Shown: positions 34,387 through 43,166 of the stretch, in pieces
Layout of the letters: each line of letters begins with the position of its first letter
Numbering within the stretch: the stretch's first letter is position 1
From: JALYRV01 sp036675475
Lineage (GTDB): Bacteria > Acidobacteriota > Vicinamibacteria > Vicinamibacterales > SCN-69-37
Direction: 5' to 3'
DNA length: 64,000 nt
NCBI GenBank assembly: GCA_036675475.1
Contig: JAKFEY010000040.1
Coordinates: 1-64,000, forward strand
The notes under the pieces: model-generated
Database searches by the model: none
What the model was told of the DNA's origin: nothing
The model's input: the letters and a program-made list of their open reading frames with translations, nothing else
Program-made: the position numbers and the translations under genes

Positions 34387-34599
34387 ATGTCACCACGTGC
34401 ACGACGTCAGCCCCAGACCGCGATTGAAACCCCGCCGCCACCCGCGGCAGTCTCAGGCTCCCCCACGTCTTCGCCTCCGTCACGTCTCGAACGCATCGCC
34501 CAGCGCGCGTACGCCATCTACGAACGCCGCGGCGGTCAGGACGGACACTCGATGGAAGACTGGCTGGCCGCCGAGCGCGAAATAGATTCCGAAGCCTGA
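34387..34599 (+). CDS. Small DUF2934 protein
   Basis: 70 aa. A proline-rich N-terminus (PPPPAAVSGSPTSSPPS) is followed by a DUF2934 domain, RLERIAQRAYAIYERRGGQD then SMEDWLAAEREI. This motif recurs in many Acidobacteriota and Proteobacteria small proteins of unknown function. ATG 34387 chosen as the first good start before the domain. The upstream gap 34111-34386 holds the carD promoter and two small palindromes (GGCCGG-ATC-CCGGCC at 34273-34287 and CGGACC-A-GGTCCG near 34325), but no gene. Confidence 0.75.
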   Translation: MSPRARRQPQTAIETPPPPAAVSGSPTSSPPSRLERIAQRAYAIYERRGGQDGHSMEDWLAAEREIDSEA

Positions 34600-34634
34600 C
34601 ACTGGGCCCTCCGCCATTGCGGCGCGACCTGCCG

Positions 34635-34640
34635 TACACT
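34635..34640 (+). promoter_or_regulatory. -10 element TACACT for beta-propeller gene
   Basis: TACACT lies 6 nt before ATG 34647, no Shine-Dalgarno. It argues against the in-frame TTG at 34617, which lies upstream of the expected transcription start. Confidence 0.55.
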
Positions 34641-34646
34641 GCGCGC

Positions 34647-35927
34647 ATGCGGATTCCCGTCCTGCTGCTGGCTCTGTTCGTTCTTGGCGGCGCGTCGCCC
34701 GTAACGTGGCTTCCTCCGGCAACGGCCCTGCTCGACGTGGCGATGATTGCCGTCGACGGCGAAGGCGCGAAGTACTGGCCGCGCTGGCGCGGGCCCTCGG
34801 GCCAGGGCATCGCCACGGGCAAGGGCTACACCGATCGCTGGTCGGACACCGACCAGGTGAAGTGGAAGACGCGGCTCGACGCCAGCGGCAACGGCTCCCC
34901 CATCGTCTGGGCCAATCGCATTTTTCTGGTCACCGCCTCCGAGGACGGGGCGAAGCGCGGCATCGCGGCGTTCGATCGCGCGAGCGGCAGAAAACTCTGG
35001 GAAACGTTCGCGCCCGACGCGCCCATCGAAGAGGTGCGGCCGAAGAACGGCTACGCGTCCAGCACACCGACGACCGACGGCCGGCTGGTCTACGCGTATC
35101 TCGGCTCGCATGGCGTGCTGGCGCTGGACTTCAACGGCCGGCAGGTGTGGCACGCGAAGGTGGGACCGATCGAGGCGTACCACGGCACGGCCGGTTCCGC
35201 GCTGCTCTACAAGGATCGCGTGATCGTCTATCAGGATCAGCGCGGGCCCGGCGGCTTCATCGCCGCGTTCGATGCGAAGACGGGTGCCGAGCGCTGGCGC
35301 AAGCCGCGCACCGAGCAGGTGGGCTGGGGCACGCCGATCGCGATCCGCGCGGGCACGCGCGACGAGATCATCGTCTCGAGCATGCGCCGCGTGTACGCCT
35401 ATCATCCCGACAGCGGCGAGGTGTTGTGGACCGCGGGCGGCAGCTTGTTCGAAGTGATCCCCACGCCGGTGGTGGGCCACGGCCTCGTGTTCGCATCATC
35501 GGGGCGCTCGGGGCCGACGCTCGCGATCCGGCCGGGCGGGTCGGGCGACGTCACCGCGACGCACGTGGTGTGGAAAGAGGTGAAGGGCTCGCCCTTCGTG
35601 CCGTCGCCGCTGCTCTATGAGGGCGTGCTGTATCTAATCAACGACATGGCCAGCATCGTCACCGCTTATGAGCCCGTGTCGGGGACGGTGTTGTGGCAGG
35701 GCCGTCTCGGCGACGCGGTGCGTGAGGGCTTCTCCTCTTCGCCCGTGGGTGTCGACGGCAAGGTGTTCTTCACCAACGATCTGGGTGAGACGTTCGTGCT
35801 GGCGGCCGGCAGGGAGTTCAAGCTGCTGCACGTCAACCGGCTCAACGAGCCCGTGCTGGCGTCACCGGCGCTGGTGGACGGCACGTGGTACTTCCGGACG
35901 CACAACCACCTCATCGCCATCCAGTAG
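34647..35927 (+). CDS. PQQ-like (BamB-type) beta-propeller protein, exported
   Basis: 426 aa. The signal sequence MRIPVLLLALFVLGG is followed by YWPRWRGPSGQGIA and repeated blade motifs such as IAAFDRASGRKLWE, VLALDFNGRQVWHAKVG, AFDAKTGAERWRKPR and AYHPDSGEVLW. These are PQQ-enzyme/BamB blades but lack the N-terminal cofactor site of true quinoprotein dehydrogenases. Likely a periplasmic propeller scaffold. It stands alone, with no bam or dehydrogenase genes next to it. Confidence 0.87.
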   Translation: MRIPVLLLALFVLGGASPVTWLPPATALLDVAMIAVDGEGAKYWPRWRGPSGQGIATGKGYTDRWSDTDQVKWKTRLDASGNGSPIVWANRIFLVTASEDGAKRGIAAFDRASGRKLWETFAPDAPIEEVRPKNGYASSTPTTDGRLVYAYLGSHGVLALDFNGRQVWHAKVGPIEAYHGTAGSALLYKDRVIVYQDQRGPGGFIAAFDAKTGAERWRKPRTEQVGWGTPIAIRAGTRDEIIVSSMRRVYAYHPDSGEVLWTAGGSLFEVIPTPVVGHGLVFASSGRSGPTLAIRPGGSGDVTATHVVWKEVKGSPFVPSPLLYEGVLYLINDMASIVTAYEPVSGTVLWQGRLGDAVREGFSSSPVGVDGKVFFTNDLGETFVLAAGREFKLLHVNRLNEPVLASPALVDGTWYFRTHNHLIAIQ

Positions 35928-35937
35928 CGCGCGCGAA

Positions 35938-36984
35938 TCACTGCCCGTCGCGCGCGCGGGCCCGACCCAGTTCGAGCGGCCGCGACGCGAGCGCGAGCGC
36001 CACGCCCGCCGCCACGAGCGGCGCGAAGCGGGCCGCGTCGGACATCACGGTCCGCGTATACGTGCTGCTCTTCATCACGTGCCCCTGATAGTCGCCGGCC
36101 TCACGGTGCGGCGGCTGCGGCACCTCCAGGTTGCCGCTCTCGGGCCGCGCACGTGGCTCGCGTCGCTGCTGCCCCGAGAACATCGTCTTCTCCATGTAGA
36201 GGTCGGTGAGGCGCGGCGCGAGATAGCCGCCGAGCCCCAGCGCGCGTGACGCGCCGCCCACCGGCAGATCGCGCACGGGCCGCTCCGCGCACCGGACGAT
36301 GGCGCGCGCGACTTCCGAGGCCGCGTACACAGGCGGCGCGGCCTTCGGCTCGGCCTCCATATAGTTGCGCGCGTGCTCGAAGAACGGCGTGTCGATGGAC
36401 GCGGGTTTCACGAGCGAGATCGCGATCGGCAGGCCGGCCTCGTCGACTTCCATCCGCAGCGTGTCGGTAAAGGCCTTCACCGCATGCTTCGAGGCGCAGT
36501 ACGCGCCCTGCAGGGGTACGGCGCGGTCGGACACGACGCTGCCGACGTTGATGATGACGCCGCCGTTCTCGGCCATCACGCGCGCGGCCGTAAGGCTGCC
36601 GGCGACGGTGCCCCAGAAGTTCACGTCGAACAGCGCGCGCTGATCGTCGATCGGCACCTCGTCGAGCCTGCCGAAGATGGACAGGCCGGCATTGTTGACC
36701 CAGGTGTCGATGCCGCCGTAATGCTCGAGCGCGCGCATGGCGAGGGCCTCGATCTGCTCGCTGCGCGACACGTCGCACTCGATGGCCAGCGCACGCCCGC
36801 CGCGCGCGCGAATGCCGCTCGCGGCCCGCTCGAGCGCGTCGAGATCGCGGGCGGCCATCACGACGGTGGCGCCGCGCGACGCCGCGAGCTCCGCCGTGGC
36901 CCGCCCGATGCCGCTCGAGGCGCCGGTAATGACCATGACCTGGTCCCTGAGCGGCCGCGGCCGCCAGCGTCGTGCCGTTTTCAT
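35938..36984 (-). CDS. SDR-family oxidoreductase with C-terminal extension
   Basis: 348 aa. TGASSGIG at 20-27, NNAG at 97-100, catalytic Ser149-Tyr162-Lys166 (GSVVS, YCASK). After the SDR fold (to about 260) an extra 85 residues end in a hydrophobic segment (FAPLVAAGVALALASRP), so the protein may be membrane-tethered. AGGAGG 9 nt upstream fixes ATG 36984. It follows a small ORF by 14 bp and the YihY gene. Substrate unknown. Confidence 0.88.
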   Translation of the reverse strand: MKTARRWRPRPLRDQVMVITGASSGIGRATAELAASRGATVVMAARDLDALERAASGIRARGGRALAIECDVSRSEQIEALAMRALEHYGGIDTWVNNAGLSIFGRLDEVPIDDQRALFDVNFWGTVAGSLTAARVMAENGGVIINVGSVVSDRAVPLQGAYCASKHAVKAFTDTLRMEVDEAGLPIAISLVKPASIDTPFFEHARNYMEAEPKAAPPVYAASEVARAIVRCAERPVRDLPVGGASRALGLGGYLAPRLTDLYMEKTMFSGQQRREPRARPESGNLEVPQPPHREAGDYQGHVMKSSTYTRTVMSDAARFAPLVAAGVALALASRPLELGRARARDGQ

Positions 36985-36998
36985 CCTGACGGGCCTCC

Positions 36999-37208
36999 TC
37001 AATCGGTCTCCGACACTTCGGTCATGCCGTCGCGATACTGCTGCCGGCGCTTCGCGCCCCGCGCCGCATCGTCGACCGCGAGTCCTGACGAGTCGGATGC
37101 GTGATGACGCTCTTCGACGACGCGGGTGTCGCCTGACGCGCCCGGGGTTGCTTCGCCCGCCTCATCCGGAGAACGCGGCTCAGCTGGAACGGGTTTGATC
37201 TCTTCCAT
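36999..37208 (-). CDS. Small hypothetical hydrophilic protein
   Basis: 69 aa, charged and Pro/Ala-rich, with no membrane segment or recognised motif (MEEIKPVPAEPRSPDEAGEA...). GAGG lies upstream of ATG 37208, and the gene overlaps the end of the YihY gene by 29 bp. Its stop region carries the Shine-Dalgarno of the downstream SDR gene, consistent with an operon. Moderate confidence that it is translated. Confidence 0.5.
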   Translation of the reverse strand: MEEIKPVPAEPRSPDEAGEATPGASGDTRVVEERHHASDSSGLAVDDAARGAKRRQQYRDGMTEVSETD

Positions 37209-38148
37209 GGGTTACCTCGGAAGGGTGACCTTGCACGTTTCGTGCGAAGGCATACAGCCGACGTCGCTGGGCCTTTTCGCCCGGCACTTTTTCCCCGGGC
37301 GCCTTGCCCTGCGGCGACGCGTGCTCGATTTCGGCGTTCATCTCGCCGCCTACGAGAATCGCGATGCCCGTGACGTACAGCCAGAGCAGCAGCACGATGG
37401 CGCCGCCGAGCGTGCCGTACGTTTCGTTGAACGAGCCCGCGATCTTCAGATACATCTGCAGCCCGACCGAGGCCGCAATCCAGAGCAGCGTCGCCAGAAT
37501 CGAGCCCGGCGTGATCCAGATCCAGTCCTGCTCCGCATCCGGGCCGTGGTAATAGACCAGCGCAATCCCGAAGCTCACAAGCAGGAAGATCACCGGCCAC
37601 CGGGCGAGGGTCCATACCGTGACGAACGTCGGACCTATCCCGAACGCGCCGCCGATGCGCGCCGCGAGCATCGGGCCGAGGATCAGCAGCCCGAGCGCGA
37701 CGATCACGACCGTGGCCAGCGCCAGCGTGAGAAGGATGGCCACGAGCCGCACCTTCCACCACGGGCGGCCTTCGGTGATGTCGTAGGCGCGGTTCAGTGT
37801 CGACGTGATGGCGACGAGCGCGGCCGAACTGCTCCACAGCGCAAACAGCAGGCCGAACGTGAGTACGCCCTGCGGTTCCGCATTTGTCAGCTTTGTGATC
37901 TGATCCTGCACGACTTGCAGCACCGCGGGCGGCACCAGCGGGCGCAGCGACACGACCAGCTGGTTCGCCATGTCGCCCGGCAGATACGCCACGAGCGAGA
38001 CGAAGAAGATCAGTGCCGGAAACAGCGCCAGCACGAAGAAATACGCCAGCTGCCCCGCCATCCCCATCACATCGTCGTTGATGACTTCCGAGGCCGTGCG
38101 GCGCGTGAGGTGCCAGAGCGAGACCGGAAGACGAAGACCGCGGAACAT
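37180..38148 (-). CDS. YihY/BrkB family membrane protein
   Basis: 322 aa from ATG 38148, with about six membrane segments. The family signature is clear: GMAGQLAYFFVLALFPALIF, then WSSSAALVAITSTLNRAYDI and GTLGGAIVLLLWLYVTGIAI. A basic C-terminal tail follows. Function of the family is unresolved; it is not RNase BN. A longer in-frame upstream extension looks noncoding. Divergent from treZ; first gene of a three-gene minus-strand unit. Confidence 0.9.
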   Translation of the reverse strand: MFRGLRLPVSLWHLTRRTASEVINDDVMGMAGQLAYFFVLALFPALIFFVSLVAYLPGDMANQLVVSLRPLVPPAVLQVVQDQITKLTNAEPQGVLTFGLLFALWSSSAALVAITSTLNRAYDITEGRPWWKVRLVAILLTLALATVVIVALGLLILGPMLAARIGGAFGIGPTFVTVWTLARWPVIFLLVSFGIALVYYHGPDAEQDWIWITPGSILATLLWIAASVGLQMYLKIAGSFNETYGTLGGAIVLLLWLYVTGIAILVGGEMNAEIEHASPQGKAPGEKVPGEKAQRRRLYAFARNVQGHPSEVTHGRDQTRSS

Positions 38149-38206
38149 GGCGGAACGGCAGAACTGCAAGGACCAGACCGGAACATGAGTTGCAGCGTGG
38201 CGGCGC

Positions 38207-40033
38207 ATGCGACGGTATGCCGTAGGAGCCGAAGTGCGGGAACGCACCGCGCACGTGCGCGTGTGGGCGCCGGCCGCCCACGCCGTGCGGCTGCATCTCG
38301 ACGGCCGCGACGTCGCGATGCAGGCCGCAGGCGGCGGGTATTTCGAGACTGAGGTCGAGGCGGCGGCAGGGCAACGGTACGGCTTCAAGCTCGACACTGC
38401 CGACGATGTGCTGCCGGATCCGGCGTCACGATTTCAGCCGGACGGCCCGCACGGGTTGTCGCAGCTGGTCGATCCGGCGCGGTACGTGTGGGCGCACGAT
38501 CGATGGCCGCACGTGCCGGTCGAGCGCCAGATCATTTATGAGATGCACATCGGCACGTTCACGCGCGAAGGCACGTGGGCGGGCGCGGCCGCGCGGCTGC
38601 CGCTGCTCCGGCAGATGGGTCTCACGACGCTCGAGGTGATGCCGGTCGCCGAGTTTCCCGGCGCGTTCAACTGGGGCTATGACGGCGTGCAGTGGTTCGC
38701 GCCGTTTCACGGCTACGGCACGCCCGACGACTTCCGCGCGTTCGTCGACGCCGCGCACGGCCTTGGCCTGAGCGTCATTCTCGACGTCGTGTACAACCAC
38801 TTCGGCCCCGACGGAAACTACCTGCCCGCGTTCGCGCCGGCCTTTCGTTCCACACGCCACAGCAACGAGTGGGGCGATGCGTTGAATTTCGATGACGCCG
38901 GCAGCGAGGCGATGCGGGCGCTCGTGCGGGCCAATGCGCGGTACTGGGTGGAGGAATTCCGCGTCGACGGGTTCCGCCTCGACGCCGTGCAGCAGATCTT
39001 CGACGACTCGGACGAGCACATCGTGACGGCCCTGGCCCGCGAGGCGCGCGACGCGGCCGGCACGCGGCCGCTGCTGATCGTCGGCGAGCACGAGCCGCAG
39101 CACGCCGATCTGGTGCGCCCGGTCACCGAGGGCGGCAGCGGCCTGGACGCGATCTGGAACGAAGACTTTCATCATGCCGCGCTGGTGGCGCTGACCGGCG
39201 CGCGCTTCGCGTACTACTCCGACTATCGCGGCGACGCGCGCGAGCTGGCCGCCTGCATCCGCCACGGGTTCCTGTTTCAAGGGCAGCACTACCCGTGGCA
39301 GAAGAACACGCGCGGCCGGCCCGCGCTCGACCTTCCGCCGTTCCGCACCGTGTGCTGCCTCGAAAACCACGATCAGGTGGCCAACAGCGCGCGCGGGCAG
39401 CGCCTGCACCAGCGTGCGGCGCCGGGCACGCTTCGCGCCATGACCGCGCTGCTGCTGCTCGGCCCGTGGATCCCGATGCTGTTTCAGGGCCAGGAGTTCG
39501 GCTCGACGAAGCCTTTCACGTTCTTTGCGGATCACCAGGGCGCGCTGGCCGAGGCGGTCGACACGGGACGCCGAGAGTTCATGTCGCAGTTCCGTTCGCT
39601 GCTCGATCCCGAGGTCGACCTGCCCCGCCCGAACGATCGCGCGGGATTCGAGGGCTGCGTGCTCGATGACCAGGAGCGCGAGGGCCGCACGGAGTGCATC
39701 GTGTTGTTTCGCGATCTGATGCGCCTGCGCGCGGCCGACCCGGTGATCGGGGCGGCGGATCGCATGACCGACGCCGCCGCGATCGATGCGGACACGCTGG
39801 TCATGCGCGCGCGCGGCGCGGCAGGCGACCGCGTGCTCGCGGTCACGCTCGGCGCGGCCTTCGATCTGTCGCGCGTCACCGAGCCGCTCGTGGCCCCGCC
39901 TGCGGCAGGCCCCTGGCGCGTGATCTGGCACAGCGAGCGTCCGGCATACGGCGGCTCCGGCATGCCTCCGCTCGAGCCGCTCAGATGGGACATCCCCGGC
40001 CAGTCGGCCGTACTGCTGGGAGCGGACGCATGA
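38207..40033 (+). CDS. treZ: Malto-oligosyltrehalose trehalohydrolase
   Basis: 608 aa. An N-terminal CBM48/E-set domain (1-100) precedes a GH13 (beta/alpha)8 barrel with MPVAEFPGAFNWGYDGV, nucleophile Asp259 (FRVDGFRLDAV), acid Glu294 (IVGEHEPQ) and Asp389 (LENHDQV). The C-terminal beta domain ends LRWDIPGQSAVLL. Releases trehalose from maltooligosyl-trehalose made by TreY, which is not in this window. Its stop overlaps the downstream debranching enzyme start (ATGA). Confidence 0.95.
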   Translation: MRRYAVGAEVRERTAHVRVWAPAAHAVRLHLDGRDVAMQAAGGGYFETEVEAAAGQRYGFKLDTADDVLPDPASRFQPDGPHGLSQLVDPARYVWAHDRWPHVPVERQIIYEMHIGTFTREGTWAGAAARLPLLRQMGLTTLEVMPVAEFPGAFNWGYDGVQWFAPFHGYGTPDDFRAFVDAAHGLGLSVILDVVYNHFGPDGNYLPAFAPAFRSTRHSNEWGDALNFDDAGSEAMRALVRANARYWVEEFRVDGFRLDAVQQIFDDSDEHIVTALAREARDAAGTRPLLIVGEHEPQHADLVRPVTEGGSGLDAIWNEDFHHAALVALTGARFAYYSDYRGDARELAACIRHGFLFQGQHYPWQKNTRGRPALDLPPFRTVCCLENHDQVANSARGQRLHQRAAPGTLRAMTALLLLGPWIPMLFQGQEFGSTKPFTFFADHQGALAEAVDTGRREFMSQFRSLLDPEVDLPRPNDRAGFEGCVLDDQEREGRTECIVLFRDLMRLRAADPVIGAADRMTDAAAIDADTLVMRARGAAGDRVLAVTLGAAFDLSRVTEPLVAPPAAGPWRVIWHSERPAYGGSGMPPLEPLRWDIPGQSAVLLGADA

Positions 40034-42063
40034 TTTCCGAAGGCGCGGAGTGGCTGGTTACCAACGGCCTCGGCGGCTACGCATCGGGCACGGTGCCGGG
40101 GCCGGTACGCCGCCGCTATCACGGCCTGCTCATCGCCGCGCTGCCGGCGCCGCTCGGCCGCACGCTGCTGCTGACGCGCCTGCTGGCGTCCATCGGCCGC
40201 AAGGGACACGCTAACGTCGCGCTCGACGAGCATCGCATCGAAAGCTTCTCGCTGGTCGACGGCCTGCCCCGCTGGCGCTACCGCGTCGACGACTGCGTGA
40301 TCGAACGGCGCATCATGATGCCGCACGATCAGAACACCGTCATCGTGACCCACCGCTCGATTGCCGGCGGCCCCGTCACGCTGACGCTGCGCCCCATCGT
40401 CGGCTTCCGGCCGCACGAGTTCGCCGTTACCGAGACGGTGACGACGGGCTACACGCTGACGATTCGGGAGCGCGGCCTCGAGGTCGCGAGCGAAGCCGGC
40501 GTCGTGGCCACGCTGCGCTTCCTGCTGCACGCGCGCGGCGGCGACTTCACCGTGGACCATCTCGCCATCAGCGACGTCGAGTACCTCACCGAGCAGCACC
40601 GCGGGTATGAAGCCAGCGGTGCGTTGTGGAGTCCCGGATATTTCGAGACGGAGCTCGACGAGGAGATTTCCGCCGCGGTCGTGGCCTCGAGCGACGCGTG
40701 GGACGTCGTGACCGCGATCGATCCCGACGCGGCCGAAGAGGCTGAGATCGCCCGGCGCCGCCATCTCATCGAGCGCGCGGCCGAGGCGGGCGGCCACAGC
40801 ATCGAACCGCCGCAGCTCGTGCTGGCGGCCGACCAGTTCGTGGTGCGGCCGGTCGCGCGCCTGGCCTTCCAGAAGCGCGGCGAGCACGCGCGCACCATCA
40901 TCGCGGGCTATCACTGGTTCACCGACTGGGGCCGCGACACCATGATCAGCCTCGAGGGGCTGACGCTCGTGACGGGACGCCATCAGGCGGCAGCCGAGAT
41001 CCTGCGCACGTTCGCTGACGCGGAACGCGACGGCCTGATTCCCAACTATTTTCCCGAAGGCGACTCCGAGGGCGTGTACCACACGGCCGACGCGACACTG
41101 TGGTTCTTCCACGCCATCTCGCGCTACGTCGCGCACACCGGCAACGCCGCGATCGTCGAGGAGCTGATGCCGACGCTGCGGCGCATCATCAACGCGCACC
41201 TCCAGGGCACGCGCTTCGGCATCCATGTCGACCCGGCCGACGGCCTGCTCGTGCAGGGCGAAGAGGGCTATCAGCTGACGTGGATGGACGCGAAGGTCGA
41301 CGGCTGGGTCGTGACGCCGCGGCGCGGCAAAGCGGTGGAGATCAACGCGCTCTGGTACAACGCGCTGCGCCTGATGGAACGCTGGCTGCGCGACGCCGGC
41401 GCTGCGAGCGGCGCCGCCGAGATGCGCGCGCACGCCGATCGCGCGCACGCCTCATTCAACGCGCGCTTCTGGAGCGACGACCTGGGCCACCTGTTCGACG
41501 TCGTCGACGCGGCAGGCCCGGACTTCAGTCCGGGCGCGGGCGACGCGGCAAGCCGGGACGTCAGTCCCGGCGCGGGCAGCAACGATCCCGCCTGCCGCCC
41601 CAATCAGCTCTTCTCGATCTCGCTCGAGCATCCCGTGCTCGCCCCCGCGCGCTGGCGCGCCATCGTCGACGTCGTCGAAGCGCGTCTGCTGACGCCGGTG
41701 GGCCTGCGGTCGCTCGCGCCGGGACATCCCGACTACAAGCCGCAGTATTTCGGGGACCTGCGCACGCGCGACGCCGCGTACCACCAGGGCACGGTGTGGG
41801 GCTGGCTGATTGGGCCGGCGGTTGACGCGTGGCTCAAGACCCATCCGGGCGACACCGCGCGCGCGCGCGGGTTGCTCGACGGCCTGATCGCGCACCTCGA
41901 GGCCGCCGGTGCCGGCTCGATCAGTGAGGTGTTCGATGCCGAGCCGCCCTACACCCCGCGCGGATGCATCGCGCAGGCGTGGAGCGTGGCGGAAGTGCTG
42001 CGATGCCTGTGGAAGATCAGCGCCGTGCGCCACGAGGGCTCGTCGAGCCCAGCAGGCCGTTGA
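40030..42063 (+). CDS. Glycogen debranching enzyme, amylo-alpha-1,6-glucosidase type
   Basis: 677 aa from ATG 40030 (ATGA overlap with treZ). The N-terminal GDE_N domain has EWLVTNGLGGYASGTVPGPV, RRYHGLLIAAL near residues 10-40. The C-terminal (alpha/alpha)6 catalytic domain has WFTDWGRDTMISLEGLTLVT near 297-316, TADATLWFFHAI and GYQLTWMDAKVDGWVVTPRR. Debranches glycogen or maltodextrin, feeding TreZ/TreY trehalose synthesis. Residues about 495-515 (GPDFSPGAGDAASRDVSPGA) come from two palindromic repeats inserted in the coding sequence and look foreign to the fold. Confidence 0.92.
   Translation: MISEGAEWLVTNGLGGYASGTVPGPVRRRYHGLLIAALPAPLGRTLLLTRLLASIGRKGHANVALDEHRIESFSLVDGLPRWRYRVDDCVIERRIMMPHDQNTVIVTHRSIAGGPVTLTLRPIVGFRPHEFAVTETVTTGYTLTIRERGLEVASEAGVVATLRFLLHARGGDFTVDHLAISDVEYLTEQHRGYEASGALWSPGYFETELDEEISAAVVASSDAWDVVTAIDPDAAEEAEIARRRHLIERAAEAGGHSIEPPQLVLAADQFVVRPVARLAFQKRGEHARTIIAGYHWFTDWGRDTMISLEGLTLVTGRHQAAAEILRTFADAERDGLIPNYFPEGDSEGVYHTADATLWFFHAISRYVAHTGNAAIVEELMPTLRRIINAHLQGTRFGIHVDPADGLLVQGEEGYQLTWMDAKVDGWVVTPRRGKAVEINALWYNALRLMERWLRDAGAASGAAEMRAHADRAHASFNARFWSDDLGHLFDVVDAAGPDFSPGAGDAASRDVSPGAGSNDPACRPNQLFSISLEHPVLAPARWRAIVDVVEARLLTPVGLRSLAPGHPDYKPQYFGDLRTRDAAYHQGTVWGWLIGPAVDAWLKTHPGDTARARGLLDGLIAHLEAAGAGSISEVFDAEPPYTPRGCIAQAWSVAEVLRCLWKISAVRHEGSSSPAGR
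41516..41571. repeat. Two palindromic repeats inside debranching-enzyme gene
   Basis: GCCCGGACT-TC-AGTCCGGGC at 41516-41535 and GCCGGGAC-GTCA-GTCCCGGC at 41552-41571, spaced 36 bp, i.e. 12 codons. Both are variants of a GGGACTGAAGTCCC-like palindrome. They are in frame and encode a Gly/Pro/Asp-rich loop. Confidence 0.85.
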
Positions 42064-42379
42064 TGATCCACGCGAAGAGGCTGATGAGCAAGGCGCCGAA
42101 GAACGTCGTCAGCATGCCGTCGACCTCGAAGCCCGGCACGAGCCACGCCGCAATCGCCAGGCAGATGGCGTTCACGATGAAATAAAAGAGGCCGAGCGTC
42201 AGCACCGTGAGCGGCAGCGTCAGGATCACGAGGATTGGCTTGACTACTGCATTCACCAGACCCAGCACCAAGCCCGCCAGAATGCCGGTGACTGCGTCGC
42301 GGACGACGATACCTTCCAGCATCCAGCCGACGATGAGGATGGCGAGCGTATTGGCGGCAAGCCGTAAGAGGAAGCCCAT
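42017..42379 (-). CDS. Phage-holin-family (four-TMS) small membrane protein
   Basis: 120 aa with four hydrophobic segments. Matches the PF04020-type family: GILAGLVLGLVNAVVKPILV, then LTLPLTVLTLGLFYFIVNAI and AWLVPGFEVDG. Despite the name these are chromosomal membrane proteins of unknown function. The start at 42379 follows TATACT by 6 nt. Its 3' end overlaps the debranching enzyme by 47 bp, convergent. Confidence 0.9.
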   Translation of the reverse strand: MGFLLRLAANTLAILIVGWMLEGIVVRDAVTGILAGLVLGLVNAVVKPILVILTLPLTVLTLGLFYFIVNAICLAIAAWLVPGFEVDGMLTTFFGALLISLFAWIINGLLGSTSPRGARR

Positions 42380-42385
42380 CGGGAC

Positions 42386-42391
42386 AGTATA
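42386..42391 (-). promoter_or_regulatory. -10 element TATACT for holin-family gene
   Basis: Minus-strand TATACT ends 6 nt before ATG 42379; no Shine-Dalgarno in between. Confidence 0.6.
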
Positions 42392-42472
42392 GAGGCATGG
42401 GCCTCTTCCGCCTTCGGTCCCGGTAGCTATTCCTGCGGGCGGCTGGTATCGTGAAAGACAGGACGCGTTTTT

Positions 42473-43042
42473 ATGAAGCCCAGGCATCTGCAGCCCGAAC
42501 CCCATCACGATCACGCGGTGCAGTTTTACCGCGACGATGCGGCGCTGCTCCGGACGCTGAGCCGGTTTGTACGCGAGGGCCTCAACGCGAGTCAGCCGGT
42601 GATCATCATTGCGACGCCTGAGCACCGGGCCGCGCTCGCGACGCAGCTGGTTACCGACGGCCTGCCGCCGGACTACTTCGAAGAGAAGGGCGCCTTGTGG
42701 CTGCTCGACGGCCGCGAAACCCTGGCGATGTTCATGGACGACGAGCCGGGCGCGATGCCCGACGCGAACCGCTTCACGGCCGCCATGGGCGATCTGATCA
42801 GCGCCGCGCGCCGCACCACCGACGGCCCTGCCATCCGCGCGTACGGCGAAATGGTGGACCTGCTCTGGAAGGACGGCCGCGCCGACGCCGCCATCCGGCT
42901 CGAAGTGCTCTGGAACACCCTCGCCAACACCCACCAGTTCATGCTGCTGTGCGGCTACTCGATCGGCAGCTTCTACAAAGAGACGGCCGGCTTCGACATC
43001 GGCGACGTCTGCCAGGCGCACGCCAGGGTGCTTCCCGCCTAA
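42473..43042 (+). CDS. MEDS-domain protein
   Basis: 189 aa. HAVQFYRDDAALLRTLSRFV (about 14-33) and the following ASQPVIIIATPEHRAAL mark a MEDS domain, the DcmR-type sensory fold related to RecA/KaiC-like ATPases but lacking a P-loop. It is a stand-alone domain with no kinase or helix-turn-helix attached. In other bacteria MEDS domains join anti-sigma or methanogen regulators. TATCGT lies about 20 nt upstream; no strong Shine-Dalgarno. Confidence 0.8.
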   Translation: MKPRHLQPEPHHDHAVQFYRDDAALLRTLSRFVREGLNASQPVIIIATPEHRAALATQLVTDGLPPDYFEEKGALWLLDGRETLAMFMDDEPGAMPDANRFTAAMGDLISAARRTTDGPAIRAYGEMVDLLWKDGRADAAIRLEVLWNTLANTHQFMLLCGYSIGSFYKETAGFDIGDVCQAHARVLPA

Positions 43043-43050
43043 GGGCAAGA

Positions 43051-43160
43051 TCATTGGAAAGTGGAAAATGGAAATTGGAAATAGCATTGGGCTATTGAGC
43101 CTGGGCTATTGAGCCAATGCAATTTCCAATTTCCAATTTCCAACTTACAATTTCCATTGG
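43051..43160. repeat. Heptamer/14-mer palindromic repeat beside tRNA-Leu
   Basis: Left arm: heptamers TCATTGG, AAAGTGG, AAAATGG, AAATTGG. Centre: the 14-mer GGGCTATTGAGCCT/A repeated twice (43089-43116). Right arm: AATTTCC x3, AACTTAC, AATTTCC. Left and right arms are nearly complementary, so the whole 110 bp can fold as one long hairpin. It ends 6 bp before the tRNA gene and is strikingly AT-rich for this genome. Confidence 0.88.
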
Positions 43161-43166
43161 TTATTG

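Noticed and set aside
42017..42379. Holin-family gene as a sign of a prophage
   Set aside because: The PF04020-type protein is widespread on chromosomes and no phage genes flank it.
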